NCBI GenBank assembly: GCA_964492485.1
Contig: CAZBKM010000008.1
Coordinates: 45,607-109,606, forward strand
Direction: 5' to 3'
DNA: 64,000 nucleotides
Origin: UBA5336 sp964492485
Lineage (GTDB): Bacteria; Pseudomonadota; Alphaproteobacteria; Caulobacterales; Hyphomonadaceae
Shown here: one piece after another, positions 7,895 to 16,787 of the stretch
Layout of the letters: the number at the start of each line of letters is the position of its first letter
Numbering within the stretch: position 1 is the first letter of the stretch
Notes under the pieces: generated by a model
Told to the model about the DNA's origin: nothing
Seen by the model: the letters and a program-made list of their open reading frames with translations, nothing else
The model's database searches: none
Made by a program: the position numbers and the translations under genes

Positions 7895-8806
7895 TTATTG
7901 GTGCGCTGCAATCGCAAGCCGGGCGGCTGTACCCTGCTGTAGTCTTTCCACGCTCTCCACGGGCCCCAGCTTCGCATTGCTGGCTTGCTCGAGCGTCAGT
8001 CGGGCCGCGCGGGTTTGGCCCGGGAAGGTGAATCGCGCCGCCCCACCAAGCGTCAGGTCTAGCTGGTCCAGACGGCCGGATGCGATTTCGGTCCGGGTGC
8101 CTCCGCCTTGTGTGGCGTGAAGGGTGCCGGCTACCGAGCCAAACTTCACACGCGCGCCGCCAGACAATGTGAGGTTCGCTCGTATCCGGGTGGCGTCGAC
8201 CTCCAGCGTGCTGCCGCCACCGGCCGTTGTCGTCAGGGTCTCGACCGATCCGAGCGTGACGTCGCTGTTGCCGCCAAGGGTCAGGTCGGCTTCGCCTGCA
8301 ATGTCGCCAGCGGCAAGGCGGGTGCAGCTGGTCAGCCTGGCTGTGAAACGCGCAAGTGGACCCATCGTGGCGTCACCGGCAACCATGCCAAGATCGAGCG
8401 CGGTCTCCACGGGCACGGCGATCTCCAGCCTTGGCATGTCGTCCAGAGACAGGGACGGTCCGCCGGACAATTGTATCCGCATCTCGCCATTCTGGACGAT
8501 GCAATTGTGCCCGCCCTCAGGCGTCCCCCCGTCGACGACAAGCGTTCCCGCTTCGCGCCGCACCTGTGGCATTGGTGCGGCTTCTGCGCCTGGGTCGAGC
8601 GAGACGACCTCCGCCTCGGCCCCGTCCCCTGGTATAAGAACGAGGCGACCGCTGAACCGTTCGATCCGCACGGTGTCCGTAGTATTCATGTCCGAGGCCT
8701 CCTCTGCGCCCGTGCCGCGGGGCTCGCCCTGGGCCGCCAGGTTGGGCTGGGCTGTGCATGCGGTCAGGCCAAGGCAGGCCAGCCGCAAGGTCCACGTCGT
8801 CCACAT
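7895..8806 (-). CDS. GIN-domain (DUF2807) lipoprotein
   Basis: A 303-residue lipoprotein. The signal (MWTTWTLRLACLGLTAC) ends in lipobox LTAC. The mature protein is a long run of short beta strands with repeated Gly and Asp turns (EADLTLGGNSDVTLGS, RANLTLSGGARVKFGS, DLTLGGAARFTF), the pattern of the head GIN domain, a right-handed beta-helix-like fold of DUF2807. The family is often called putative autotransporter adhesin, but its biochemical role is not known. There are two Cys pairs at most. It ends just upstream of the curli control region on the same strand. A link to surface attachment is possible but only inferred. Confidence 0.75.
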   Translation of the reverse strand: MWTTWTLRLACLGLTACTAQPNLAAQGEPRGTGAEEASDMNTTDTVRIERFSGRLVLIPGDGAEAEVVSLDPGAEAAPMPQVRREAGTLVVDGGTPEGGHNCIVQNGEMRIQLSGGPSLSLDDMPRLEIAVPVETALDLGMVAGDATMGPLARFTARLTSCTRLAAGDIAGEADLTLGGNSDVTLGSVETLTTTAGGGSTLEVDATRIRANLTLSGGARVKFGSVAGTLHATQGGGTRTEIASGRLDQLDLTLGGAARFTFPGQTRAARLTLEQASNAKLGPVESVERLQQGTAARLAIAAHQ

Positions 8807-8923
8807 GAGTGTCCCCTCCTTGCGTGGTGAAGCGTAGCATCGGCGCCCTCATTCAGGTAAGGCCCGGCTGGCAGCCGTGTACGTCGAGGGCGGTGCGCGG
8901 GACCGACTTACAGGTTAAGGGCG

Positions 8924-9535
8924 ATGCAGCTTCCGATCGAGATCGACACCGTGAAAGGCTTCATGCCGGCTGACGAGGGGGCGTGCCTCTACCGTGAGGC
9001 GCTCGCGATGGCGCCGCACGGACCGTGTCTCGAGATCGGCAGCTATTGCGGCAAGTCTGCGGTCTATCTTGGCACGGCGATCCGATCCGTCGGCGGGGTG
9101 CTGTTCACGGTCGATCACCATCGGGGATCCGAGGAAAACCAGCCCGGCTGGGACTATTTCGACGAGACTCTCTGGGATGCGGAGGCCGGCGCGCTGGACA
9201 CGCTTCCCCATCTGCGCCGGACGCTGCGGCGCGCCGGACTGGAAGAGACCGTAATCCCGGTCATCGGCCTGTCGCCGACGGTCGCCGGGCACTGGCGCAC
9301 GCCCCTGGCGCTCCTGTTCATCGATGGCGGCCACACGCTCGCCCATGCGCTGGCGGATTATCGCGGATGGACGCCCCACCTCATGCGGGGCGGACGGCTG
9401 CTGATTCACGACGTGTTTCCCGATCCTGCCGATGGCGGGCGCCCGCCCTATGAGATCTACCAGCTCGCGCTGGCCTCCGGATTGTACGAGGCGCGGGAAG
9501 GCGTTGGCAGCCTGAGGGTGCTTGAGCGGATCTAG
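8924..9535 (+). CDS. class I SAM-dependent methyltransferase
   Basis: A 203-residue protein with a Rossmann-type methyltransferase fold of the Methyltransf_24 type. Motif I is CLEIGSYCGKSAVYL (residues about 35-49), the acidic residue after strand 2 is in VDHH, and the post-I region holds LLFIDGGHTLAHALADY, typical of this group in which Asp/His near strand 4 line the active site. The substrate cannot be read from sequence. The stop codon TAG (9533-9535) is also the first triplet of repeat A1. The gene is divergent from the GIN-domain lipoprotein across 117 bp. Confidence 0.8.
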   Translation: MQLPIEIDTVKGFMPADEGACLYREALAMAPHGPCLEIGSYCGKSAVYLGTAIRSVGGVLFTVDHHRGSEENQPGWDYFDETLWDAEAGALDTLPHLRRTLRRAGLEETVIPVIGLSPTVAGHWRTPLALLFIDGGHTLAHALADYRGWTPHLMRGGRLLIHDVFPDPADGGRPPYEIYQLALASGLYEAREGVGSLRVLERI

Positions 9536-9634
9536 CGCAAGTTCGGAGCAAACGGGGTCGGTTGCGAACGGAGACTTGCGCACGAACAAAGAATTGAAGC
9601 GACGGTCTGGAGTGAAAGGAAAGACCGGCGCTGT
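9533..9634 (+). repeat. interspersed repeat family A, copy A1
   Basis: An about 100-bp element made of two imperfect hairpins: GCAAGT...ACTTGC, then AAGCGACGGTCT...AGACCGGCGCTT-like. Related copies occur at 20564, 45943, 61401 (inverted), 53000 (diverged) and 23382 (second hairpin only). The left end supplies the TAG of the methyltransferase gene. It abuts repeat B1. Confidence 0.85.
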
Positions 9635-9738
9635 TAGCGCATCTTCAAGCCAACCGGAGGCAGTGAAGATGCGCTATGATCTTGTTTTTTTAGCATTTTC
9701 TTGACGCAAACCGGTGCCCACTTGTCTCGAAAATGCTA
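9635..9738 (+). repeat. interspersed repeat family B, copy B1
   Basis: An about 104-bp element with two hairpins: GCGCATCTTC...GAAGATGCGC, then AGCATTTTC...GAAAATGCT. Other copies are at 18041 (inverted), 61556, 53914, 39463 (inverted, worn), and partly at 17358 and 47528. Its right end, read on the minus strand, is the TAG stop of the toroid-protein gene. Confidence 0.85.
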
Positions 9739-10830
9739 TAGCGCCCCGCAACCCACCAGCACCCGCGCCGCCGGTCCGGTCCCGTGCAGGGCGTCCAGGG
9801 CCAGGATCACCGCAGCCTGCGTCCAGCTTGGCGCCTCTTCGGGCCAGACGATGGCCTCTTCGGTCTGCCATCCCATCCAGAAGGCGCCCGATGGCGTGAG
9901 GCGGGCAAACTGCCGGTCCAGAAGCTGGCTTGCCAGATCGCGCCCACCGAGCGCCAGGACGGCGATGGCCAGTTCGGCCGTTTCCGCCACGGTCACCCAG
10001 GGTTCGTTGTCCACGCACAGACAGCCTTCGCCCGGCACGACGAATCGGGACCAGTCGGTCGCCAGCCTGTCGCGTGCGGCGGTTCCCGTCACCGCGCCCG
10101 TCAGGACGGGGTAGTACCAGTCCATGGCGAACCCGGCGTGCGAGGGCCGTGCGCGATTGAAGCGCTCGGGCACATGGGCCAGCGCCCGGGCAATGGCGGT
10201 CCGCGCACGTCGCCAGTCCGGCCGCGCATGACCCAGCCGCCTGGCAAGGCGCAGGCCGCAATCGAGGCTCTTGTAGATGGCGGCATGGGCAGCGGGCAGG
10301 GCGTCGTCGGCCTCGGTTCCGGCGGCTTCGGCGGACCAGGAAATCGTGCCATCCTCGGCCTGGAACCCGAGGACGAAGTCCAGCGCACCGGACACCATGG
10401 GCCAGAGTGTTTCCAGCCGCGCCCGGTCTGCGCCGCTCTCGGCCAGATGCCAGACGGCCGTGGCGCAGTAGGCAGCGAAGTTCGTGTCCCGGAAGACCGG
10501 CGCCTCGGTCCGCGCAATATGCAGCCGATCCGCCATCGGCAGCGCGTTGCCATACTCGCACTCCCAGCTCCCGTCGGCGGACTGGCGCGCCTGCAGCGCC
10601 GCAAAGGCGCGCGCGGCGGCTTCCGTCTCGCCCATGGCAGTCAGCGCCATGGCGCACTCGGCATGGTTCCAGGGATCCCAGGGGCCGTCCTCGAACCAGG
10701 GAATGGCCCCGTCAGGGGTTTGTACCTCTAGGATCCGTGCGGCCGCCGCGTCGCAGGGTGCCAGATGGGCCGGGCGCGCCGGCACGCGTTCAGCGGGCCT
10801 GAGGCCCCGGGCCGTGCGGAGGCGGCTCAT
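9736..10830 (-). CDS. squalene-cyclase-like alpha-toroid protein, function unknown
   Basis: The start is ATG 10830 (364 residues), which overlaps the upstream methyltransferase stop by 4 bp (ATGA). The protein is a chain of helical repeats with Gly/Trp-rich turns (DGAIPWFEDG, QSADGSWECEYG, AEDGTISWSAE, PSGAFWMGW), as in prenyltransferase/squalene oxidase repeat and glycosidase-like (alpha/alpha) toroids. The DxDD cyclase motif is not evident, so terpene cyclisation is not supported. The stretch DTNFAAYCATAVWHL and MDWYYPVLTGAVTG look conserved with proteins I recall from actinobacteria next to similar methyltransferase and glycosyltransferase genes (recollection, not searched). The stop codon TAG lies in repeat B1. 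Confidence 0.6.
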   Translation of the reverse strand: MSRLRTARGLRPAERVPARPAHLAPCDAAAARILEVQTPDGAIPWFEDGPWDPWNHAECAMALTAMGETEAAARAFAALQARQSADGSWECEYGNALPMADRLHIARTEAPVFRDTNFAAYCATAVWHLAESGADRARLETLWPMVSGALDFVLGFQAEDGTISWSAEAAGTEADDALPAAHAAIYKSLDCGLRLARRLGHARPDWRRARTAIARALAHVPERFNRARPSHAGFAMDWYYPVLTGAVTGTAARDRLATDWSRFVVPGEGCLCVDNEPWVTVAETAELAIAVLALGGRDLASQLLDRQFARLTPSGAFWMGWQTEEAIVWPEEAPSWTQAAVILALDALHGTGPAARVLVGCGAL

Positions 10831-11549
10831 GCCGGGCCTCCATCGAAGTAAAGGACCAGGCTCTTGCCCATGACAGGTGAGAGGAGCGCGTCCAGCGCGC
10901 GGGTCAGCCAGGGCCGTTTCAGGAGGTCCCAAACCAGGAAACGATGATATGCCCGCACCAGCGGATGGTCGTCGCGACGTGACCAGAACAGGCATTTCAG
11001 CCACCAGTAGGGGCTGTGCAGCCCATGCGCATGGTGCTTGCCCACTCTCCGGAAGCCGGCGTCGGCAATGGCATTCGTCAATTCCACCTCGTCGAAGATG
11101 CGGATATGGCCTCCCGGCTGGAACGGATAGCCATCGGGTGCCGGCGCCAGCCGCCAGCACAGGCGTTCAGGCCAGGCATGGGGTACGGTCGCGCAGAACA
11201 CGCCATCGGATTTCAGGATGCGACGGATCTCTCTCAGCGCCGCGCGGTAATCGGGCAGGTGCTCGAGCACTTCCGAACAGATGACCGCGTCGAACAGGTT
11301 GTCGGCAAACGGCAAATGTGTGGCGTCGCCCGCCAGGAACGCCGTCAGCGGACCGGCTTCGGCTCGCTGTGGCAGGACGCCCAGACCCTCCCTGGCCTTG
11401 AGGAGCGAGGGCAGGTCCATGTCGAGGCCGATCACCTCGACGTCGCCGCGCAGGTGCAAGCCATGCACATGCCGCCCCTCGCCGCAGCCCAGGTCCAGCA
11501 CCCGTGCCCCCGGGCGCAGACGCAGTTTCTCCAGGCGCGCCGTCAGCAT
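10827..11549 (-). CDS. class I SAM-dependent methyltransferase of the GT4 cassette
   Basis: A 240-residue methyltransferase with a textbook Methyltransf_11 core: motif I VLDLGCGEGRHVHGL (residues about 17-31), acidic loop GLDMDLPSL, AGDATHLPFADNLFDAVICSEVLEHL and LKSDGVFCATVPHAWPE. The C-terminal third has aromatic and basic residues (SPYWWLKCLFWSRRD) and may touch a lipid or glycan. It overlaps the glycosyltransferase gene by 7 bp and the toroid gene by 4 bp, which implies translational coupling of the three. The acceptor is unknown. Confidence 0.8.
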   Translation of the reverse strand: MLTARLEKLRLRPGARVLDLGCGEGRHVHGLHLRGDVEVIGLDMDLPSLLKAREGLGVLPQRAEAGPLTAFLAGDATHLPFADNLFDAVICSEVLEHLPDYRAALREIRRILKSDGVFCATVPHAWPERLCWRLAPAPDGYPFQPGGHIRIFDEVELTNAIADAGFRRVGKHHAHGLHSPYWWLKCLFWSRRDDHPLVRAYHRFLVWDLLKRPWLTRALDALLSPVMGKSLVLYFDGGPA

Positions 11550-12844
11550 GCCGTACCGGCCATGGCCTTACGGAACAGGGCTTCGTATCGCGGGGCGATC
11601 GCGGCCCAGTCGAACCGGGCAGCGGCGCGGTCAGCGCCTGCCTCCCCCAGCGCCCTTCGCCTTTGCGGATCGCGCAGGAGCCCGGAGATCGCCTCGGCCA
11701 GGGCGGCGGCTTTGCCCTTCGGAACGATCAGCCCGGCATCGCCGACCACTTCGGGCAGGGCGCCGCCATCGGTCACCACCACGGGCGTCGCGCAACTCAT
11801 CGCCTCTGCCGCCGGCAATCCGAACCCTTCATACAGGGAGGGCGTGACCGCCAGGCTCGCTTCCGCAAAGGTTCGCGCGAGCGCCTCCCGGGTCAGCCCG
11901 CTGCGGAAGGTGATCCGGTCGGCCAGTCCCAGGCGCTCGATTTGCGACCGGGTCGGGCCGTCGCGCAGCTTGCCGATGACGACCACCTCGAGATCGGGGT
12001 GCCGCGGAAGCAGGCAGGAAACCGCCTCGATCAGGACCGGCAAACCCTTTAGCGGAACGTCGGCGCTCGCGGTTGTCACGATGCGGGCGGGATGGCGCGG
12101 CCGGTCCGGCATGGGACGGAAGGCGTCGCGGTCCACGCCCAGAGGAATCGGCGTCACACGGGCCGGGTCGACACCGAATTCGGCTACGATGTCCGCCTTG
12201 GCCGCTTCCGAGGGGCAGGTGATGGCGTCAAGCTGACGGGCGACGCGCACCTGCATCCGGTGAAAGGCGTACCAGCGCCGGACCAGCCAGCGCTGTCGCC
12301 AGTCCTCGGCCGCCGCCAGCGCCAGCCGCAGATCCTGGGTTATGGGATGGTGTATCATCGTCACCATGGGCAGGCCGAGGCGGCGTGACACCTTCAGCGG
12401 ACCCTTGGCCAGGGTCTGATTGTCGAGCAGCACATCATAGTCCGCGCTGTGGCGTGCCAGGTAACGGGCGACCCGGGCCCCAAAGGTCTCCGGCTCGACG
12501 AACTTGCCCGACAGGTGGCCGAAGTATTCATACGTATCCGTTGGGTTCAGCAGGTGGCGCGGCCGCAAGGCCAGATGGCCGTTGTGGGGCTGGGCATAGA
12601 GGTCCAGGGACGGGATGCGCACCAGCCGGACCGCCGGATCAAGCTCCGGATAGGGTGGCCCCGACAAGACGTCCACCCGGTGACCCGCCCGGACCAGGGC
12701 ACGGGAGAGATAGTCGACATAGACCCCCTGTCCGCCGACATGCGGCGGGGATCTGTAGGACAGGAGGGCGATGCGCAGGCCGCCTTCGGGCGCTTGCGCC
12801 GGAAGCGCGGTCGCGCCGGCGCGGTCGCGTATGGGGGCATCCAT
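11543..12844 (-). CDS. glycosyltransferase family 4 protein
   Basis: A 433-residue GT-B fold enzyme. The N-terminal domain has the glycine-rich acceptor loop SYRSPPHVGGQGVYVDYLSR (residues about 29-48). The C-terminal domain has the GT4 donor-site signature PSLYEGFGLPAAEAMSCATPVV, whose Glu residues bind the nucleotide-sugar, and VVVIGKLRDGP. The linker LGVDRDAF is typical. It is the first gene of a three-gene overlapping cassette with a methyltransferase and a toroid protein. The product could be a methylated glycoconjugate (inference). Family members use UDP-, GDP- or ADP-sugars and the donor cannot be told here. Confidence 0.88.
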   Translation of the reverse strand: MDAPIRDRAGATALPAQAPEGGLRIALLSYRSPPHVGGQGVYVDYLSRALVRAGHRVDVLSGPPYPELDPAVRLVRIPSLDLYAQPHNGHLALRPRHLLNPTDTYEYFGHLSGKFVEPETFGARVARYLARHSADYDVLLDNQTLAKGPLKVSRRLGLPMVTMIHHPITQDLRLALAAAEDWRQRWLVRRWYAFHRMQVRVARQLDAITCPSEAAKADIVAEFGVDPARVTPIPLGVDRDAFRPMPDRPRHPARIVTTASADVPLKGLPVLIEAVSCLLPRHPDLEVVVIGKLRDGPTRSQIERLGLADRITFRSGLTREALARTFAEASLAVTPSLYEGFGLPAAEAMSCATPVVVTDGGALPEVVGDAGLIVPKGKAAALAEAISGLLRDPQRRRALGEAGADRAAARFDWAAIAPRYEALFRKAMAGTAC

Positions 12845-12955
12845 CGGGCGGGGAAAGTCCTCGTCTCGGTCGGCGACACAGGTCGCGGGGCGGGTTCGCG
12901 GAACGCCTCGTCTATGGGGCAGTTCACGGCGCGAGGCAATATGGCACGCCGCGTG

Positions 12956-14500
12956 TCACGAGACTTTGGTCGCGGATTCGGGATCGAGCACGCCGAGCGT
13001 GCAGGCTGCGACCCGGTCGGGCGCGTCGTTAGCGTCGACATGCGGCCAGTCCAGGGGGGTGGGCCGGGCAAGCTGCCGCTCGAGGACGGCGAGGTCGGCA
13101 TCGGAGGCGTCATTGCGCCGGGTGGCAACGCGCCGGCGCAACGCCTCTTCCGGCGCCTGCAGCCAGGCCGCGCGAAACGCACAGCCGTGCGCCTCGGCAA
13201 GGGCGGCCAGATCGGAGCGGGCCCGCGGGGTCAGGAAGGTCGCATCGACGATGACGTCCCATCCCGCCGCAAGAATGCGACCTGCAATCGCCTGCAGCGC
13301 CGCGTGGACCCGGCGATCCTCGTCCGGACCATAGGCCGATTTCGGCAACGGCGTTTCGGGCGCAACGCCATGCAATCCCTTTCGGGTCACGTCGCTGCGC
13401 ACCAGAATGGCGCCAGGCGCCTTTCCCAGCTGCGGTGCCACGCGGGCTGCGGCGGTGGACTTGCCGGAGCCCGACCGTCCGCCAATGGCAAACAGGCGCG
13501 GCGCAGGCCGGGTCGAGAGCAGGTTTTCGGCGGTCGCCAGATAGGCAGAGGCGGTGTCGCGGTCCTGGGCGAGCGCGGCGGCCATGGCCCGGACGCCGGC
13601 GCGGAGGGACAGGAAAACGTCCATCACGGCCAGGCCGTCCCAGTCCATCGTTCGGGCCAGATAGCGGCTCAGCACCGTATTGGCTGCGGGGCGGGCGCCC
13701 GCGTGGAGGAGATCCATGACGAGAAAGGCAGTATCGTAGAGAATATCCGTCGTGCGCAGCGCCTCGTCGAATTCCAGCGCGTCGAACGCGATCAGCCGTC
13801 CCTGCCAGTAGCACAGGTTTCGCAGGTGCAGGTCGCCATGGCCGCGCCGTACCAAACCGGCCTCGCGCCGCGCCTCCAGCCGGTCGGAAAGGCGGTCGGC
13901 GGCCGTCCGCAGATCGCGGGCCCAGGCGTCCACGCGACCAGGCTCTTCGGGACAGCCCGGAGCATTGGCCAGGTCGCCGGAGACCTGGTCGATCAGGCTG
14001 GCAATCCCACCATGGCCGCCCTGGGAACGATCTGCGGGTGCTGCGGTATGAACGTCCGCCAGCGTATCGGCAAAATCCGTCAGGTCCCGCTCGGCGACCT
14101 GCCCTGACGCCAGCCGCCGGTCCAGGCGGTCTGCGTCGCGGAACCTGCGCATGTGCACGACCCAGTCGATGGCGGGCCCTTCGGCATCGGTTCCGTCGAG
14201 CTTGAGGCCGTCGGGTGTCTGCCGGATCGCCAGGACACCCCGGTAAAGGTTGCCCGCGAAGGGGCGATTGGCGGCGTGTTCCCGATGGCAGTAGGCAGCC
14301 CGGGCGGCCACCGTGGCGTAGTCCACGAAGTCGAGCCGGATGGCGCGCTTCAGCTTGTAGACGTCCGTCGGCGTCAGGAAGACGTGGGACAGGTGCGTGT
14401 CGATCCGTTGCGGCGTTATGCCAGCATGGGTTCGGGCGTCACCCAGGAAGGCGACGGTAGCGGCTTGTTCGGGAGCGACGTCCCCGGACGGCGCGGTCAT
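12956..14500 (-). CDS. fused aminoglycoside-phosphotransferase-like kinase and P-loop kinase
   Basis: A 514-residue two-domain protein. Residues about 30-320 resemble the APH/choline kinase fold, with the catalytic loop HGDLHLRNL and a following metal-binding DALEFDEALR. Residues about 335-510 are an AAA/gluconate-kinase-like P-loop kinase with Walker A GGRSGSGKST and a Walker B-like WDVIVDATFL. This fusion is a known bacterial architecture (COG2187 with COG0645); its substrate is not established. It lies 111 bp upstream of the glycosyltransferase on the same strand and may or may not belong to that operon. ATG 14500 has AAAGGGAC upstream. Confidence 0.8.
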   Translation of the reverse strand: MTAPSGDVAPEQAATVAFLGDARTHAGITPQRIDTHLSHVFLTPTDVYKLKRAIRLDFVDYATVAARAAYCHREHAANRPFAGNLYRGVLAIRQTPDGLKLDGTDAEGPAIDWVVHMRRFRDADRLDRRLASGQVAERDLTDFADTLADVHTAAPADRSQGGHGGIASLIDQVSGDLANAPGCPEEPGRVDAWARDLRTAADRLSDRLEARREAGLVRRGHGDLHLRNLCYWQGRLIAFDALEFDEALRTTDILYDTAFLVMDLLHAGARPAANTVLSRYLARTMDWDGLAVMDVFLSLRAGVRAMAAALAQDRDTASAYLATAENLLSTRPAPRLFAIGGRSGSGKSTAAARVAPQLGKAPGAILVRSDVTRKGLHGVAPETPLPKSAYGPDEDRRVHAALQAIAGRILAAGWDVIVDATFLTPRARSDLAALAEAHGCAFRAAWLQAPEEALRRRVATRRNDASDADLAVLERQLARPTPLDWPHVDANDAPDRVAACTLGVLDPESATKVS

Positions 14501-14617
14501 ACCATGTCCCTTTCGGTGCAGGTCAGGTCCCGCTCCCTTCTGGACCCTGTGAGGCGCCGGGGAAAGGGTTGCCCGCCGTGGTACCGCCTTCGCTCGCGAC
14601 CGGGTTGCGGACGCGCG

Positions 14618-15949
14618 TCAGCCCGCGTCGTCGGTCTCAGCGGCTGATTCCGCCGCCTGCGCCCGCAGTTCGGCGGCATGGTCCTCCGCCGCCTGCAGCA
14701 GACGCGTCAGGTTCCCGCCCCAGATCTTGCGCAGATCCGATTCCGTGTAGCCGGCCTCGAGCAGGCTGGCCGTAATCCTTGGAAATGCGGCAATGTCCTG
14801 CATCCCGACCACGCCGCCGCCGCCATCCCAATCGGCGCCGACGCCCACATGATCCGGCCCGACCAGCTCGAGCACGTGGAGGAAGTGGGCCATGTAATCC
14901 TCGAACTCGGCCTGGTCCGGGGGGTATTTTTCGTCGATTTCCCGGCGCCGGCGAAGGAACTCCGCCTGCGCCTCCTCCGTCATCCCGGCGCGGGGGCTGA
15001 ATTCCTCGAACAGGGCCTGCAATTCCCGGCGGCGCTGCGGTGCGATCTGCAACTCCGTGAGATAGGCGCCCAGGGCATTCATCTGGATCACGCCGCCGGA
15101 CTCCGCCAGCTTCAGCAGCCGCTCATCATCGATGTTTCGGGGATGGTCGTAGACCGCCTTGGCGCCGGAATGGGACAGGACGATGGGGGTCGCCGAAAGC
15201 GCCACCATGTCGTCGAAGGCCAGATCGTGGGCATGCGACGCATCCAACACCATGCCGAGGCGGTTGGCTTCCCGCACCAGGTCCTCGCCCAGCGGCGAGA
15301 GGCCCTGCCATTTCGGTCCGCTCAGATCGGTCGCGCTGTCGGCGAACTGGTTGTTTGCGAAGTGTACCGGCCCGACCATCCGCACGCCGAATTTGTAGAA
15401 GCTTTCCAGCAGGGAGAGGTCCTCGCCCAGCGGATAAGCATTCTCGATGCTCTGATACACGATCCGCTTTCCCTGCGCTTCTATGGCTTCCGCATCGCCG
15501 GGACGGGTTGCCTTGGCGAAATGGTCGGGATGAGCCGCCAGCATCCGCTGGATCGCCATGGCGCGCAGCAGGGCGGAGTCGCGCGCCGACCGGAAACCGG
15601 CCTCCGTCACCGGGCCCTGCGGCGTGTAGATCACCCAGTATCCGCCATCGAGACCGCCCTCGATCATGCGGGGTAGATCGACCTGCGAATAGTCCTGCAG
15701 CGGGTCGTGGCGGTCCGTTATGTCGAAGTTCGGACGCTCCAGCAGGGCCGGCGTATCCAGGTGGCTGTCCATCACGATCAGGGAGTCGTGCAGGGCGCGC
15801 ACCTCTTCGGTGACAGGGGCCGACGCGATCTCGGCCAGGCGTTCCGGCGTCAGGCCGGTTGCGTCGGCCTGTGGTGTCTGGGCACACGCGGCCGCCACGC
15901 TGGAAAGGGAAGCGACGGCAAGCCAGGTCAGGAGACGGAGTGTCGACAT
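14618..15949 (-). CDS. membrane dipeptidase, peptidase family M19
   Basis: The start is ATG 15949, with GAAGGA seven bases upstream and a signal peptide directly after it (443 residues). The export signal LLTWLAVASLSSVAAACA may be cut as a lipoprotein at Cys or by signal peptidase I after ACA; the -3 position is Ala, so a lipobox is not ideal. Zinc ligands of the M19 fold are visible: MDSHLDT (HxD), the Glu in YQSIENAYPLG, His in LDASHAHDL and His in VLSHSGAKAVYDHPRN. LVGPDHVGVGADWDGGGG closes the barrel. M19 enzymes cleave dipeptides, often with a D- or dehydro residue at the C-terminal side. Location is the periplasm. Confidence 0.9.
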   Translation of the reverse strand: MSTLRLLTWLAVASLSSVAAACAQTPQADATGLTPERLAEIASAPVTEEVRALHDSLIVMDSHLDTPALLERPNFDITDRHDPLQDYSQVDLPRMIEGGLDGGYWVIYTPQGPVTEAGFRSARDSALLRAMAIQRMLAAHPDHFAKATRPGDAEAIEAQGKRIVYQSIENAYPLGEDLSLLESFYKFGVRMVGPVHFANNQFADSATDLSGPKWQGLSPLGEDLVREANRLGMVLDASHAHDLAFDDMVALSATPIVLSHSGAKAVYDHPRNIDDERLLKLAESGGVIQMNALGAYLTELQIAPQRRRELQALFEEFSPRAGMTEEAQAEFLRRRREIDEKYPPDQAEFEDYMAHFLHVLELVGPDHVGVGADWDGGGGVVGMQDIAAFPRITASLLEAGYTESDLRKIWGGNLTRLLQAAEDHAAELRAQAAESAAETDDAG

Positions 15950-16242
15950 ATCGGGTCCTTCTGGTCGGCGTTGCGCCATCTTGCATGATCCGTCCCGGGC
16001 AGAAACCCGTAGGCATCGGGTACGTTGCGGTTCTGAGAAGGACACACAAGGCGAGACAATGCGCGCACAACACACTGTTTCCTTGGAGCTTTCGACCGTT
16101 CAGACGCCGCGTGAGTCGGCCCGTGCGTTTGCCGCGCGAGGGGTTTTCCGCCATGCCAGCGCGCGCGGCGTGCACAAGGATCGGTCGCAGCATCGCCGGT
16201 TTGCCCATCTTCCAGTAGACCTGCAGCCCTGAGGATCACGCC

Positions 16243-16737
16243 ATGTCGCGTCCCCGACCCGAACGACCGCGCCCGAACCAGGAAAGCGTGTGGGACTATC
16301 CCCGGCCAGCCCGCGCGGAGCCTGCCGCACACCATCTCCTCGTGCAGCTCGGCAACCGGACGGTTGCGGAAACCCGCCGCGCCATCCGTGTCCTGGAGAC
16401 GAGCCATCCGCCCAGCTATTACATCCCGGACGCAGATGTGGATGCGGCCGCGCTCCTCCCCGTGGCGCATACCACCTGGTGTGAGTGGAAAGGCCAGGCG
16501 ACCTATTACGACGTCGTAGCAGGGGGCCGGCGCGTTGCGCGTGGGGCCTGGTCGTACAAGTCTCCCACGCCGGCCTTTCGCCAGATTGCAGGCCATGTCG
16601 CCTTCGATCCGCGTTCGCTGGCGTGTTTTGTCGATGGCGAGCCGGCAAGGCCCCAGGAGGGGGACTTCTATTCCGGCTGGATCACGTCGCATGTGGCCGG
16701 CCCGTTCAAGGGCGGCCCGGGCACGGCGGGCTGGTAG
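16243..16737 (+). CDS. DUF427 domain protein
   Basis: A 164-residue protein. Its middle part has the DUF427 pattern: RAIRVLETSHPPSYYIPDAD, then CEWKGQATYYDV and a Trp-rich strand GAWSYKSPTPAF. The domain is a small beta barrel of unknown biochemical role found in many bacteria as a single gene. ATG 16243 is preceded by GAGGATC. The 293 bp upstream hold no gene I can support. The YdcZ-type transporter gene starts 50 bp downstream. Confidence 0.8.
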   Translation: MSRPRPERPRPNQESVWDYPRPARAEPAAHHLLVQLGNRTVAETRRAIRVLETSHPPSYYIPDADVDAAALLPVAHTTWCEWKGQATYYDVVAGGRRVARGAWSYKSPTPAFRQIAGHVAFDPRSLACFVDGEPARPQEGDFYSGWITSHVAGPFKGGPGTAGW

Positions 16738-16787
16738 CCCTTGCGCAGGACCCGACACCGACTGCCGTCCGGAAAGGAGCGCCTCGC

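Noticed and set aside
9533..9738. Insertion sequence or complete MITE
   Set aside because: No transposase frame and no clear target-site duplication are visible; the elements are hairpin repeats only.
12449..14107. Long plus-strand open frame of about 550 codons
   Set aside because: It lies opposite the glycosyltransferase and fused-kinase genes, which have clear motifs. Its own product shows no fold.
16059..16232. Possible 57-codon plus-strand gene in the gap before the DUF427 gene
   Set aside because: Strongly basic product without family or good ribosome site; likely non-coding DNA.
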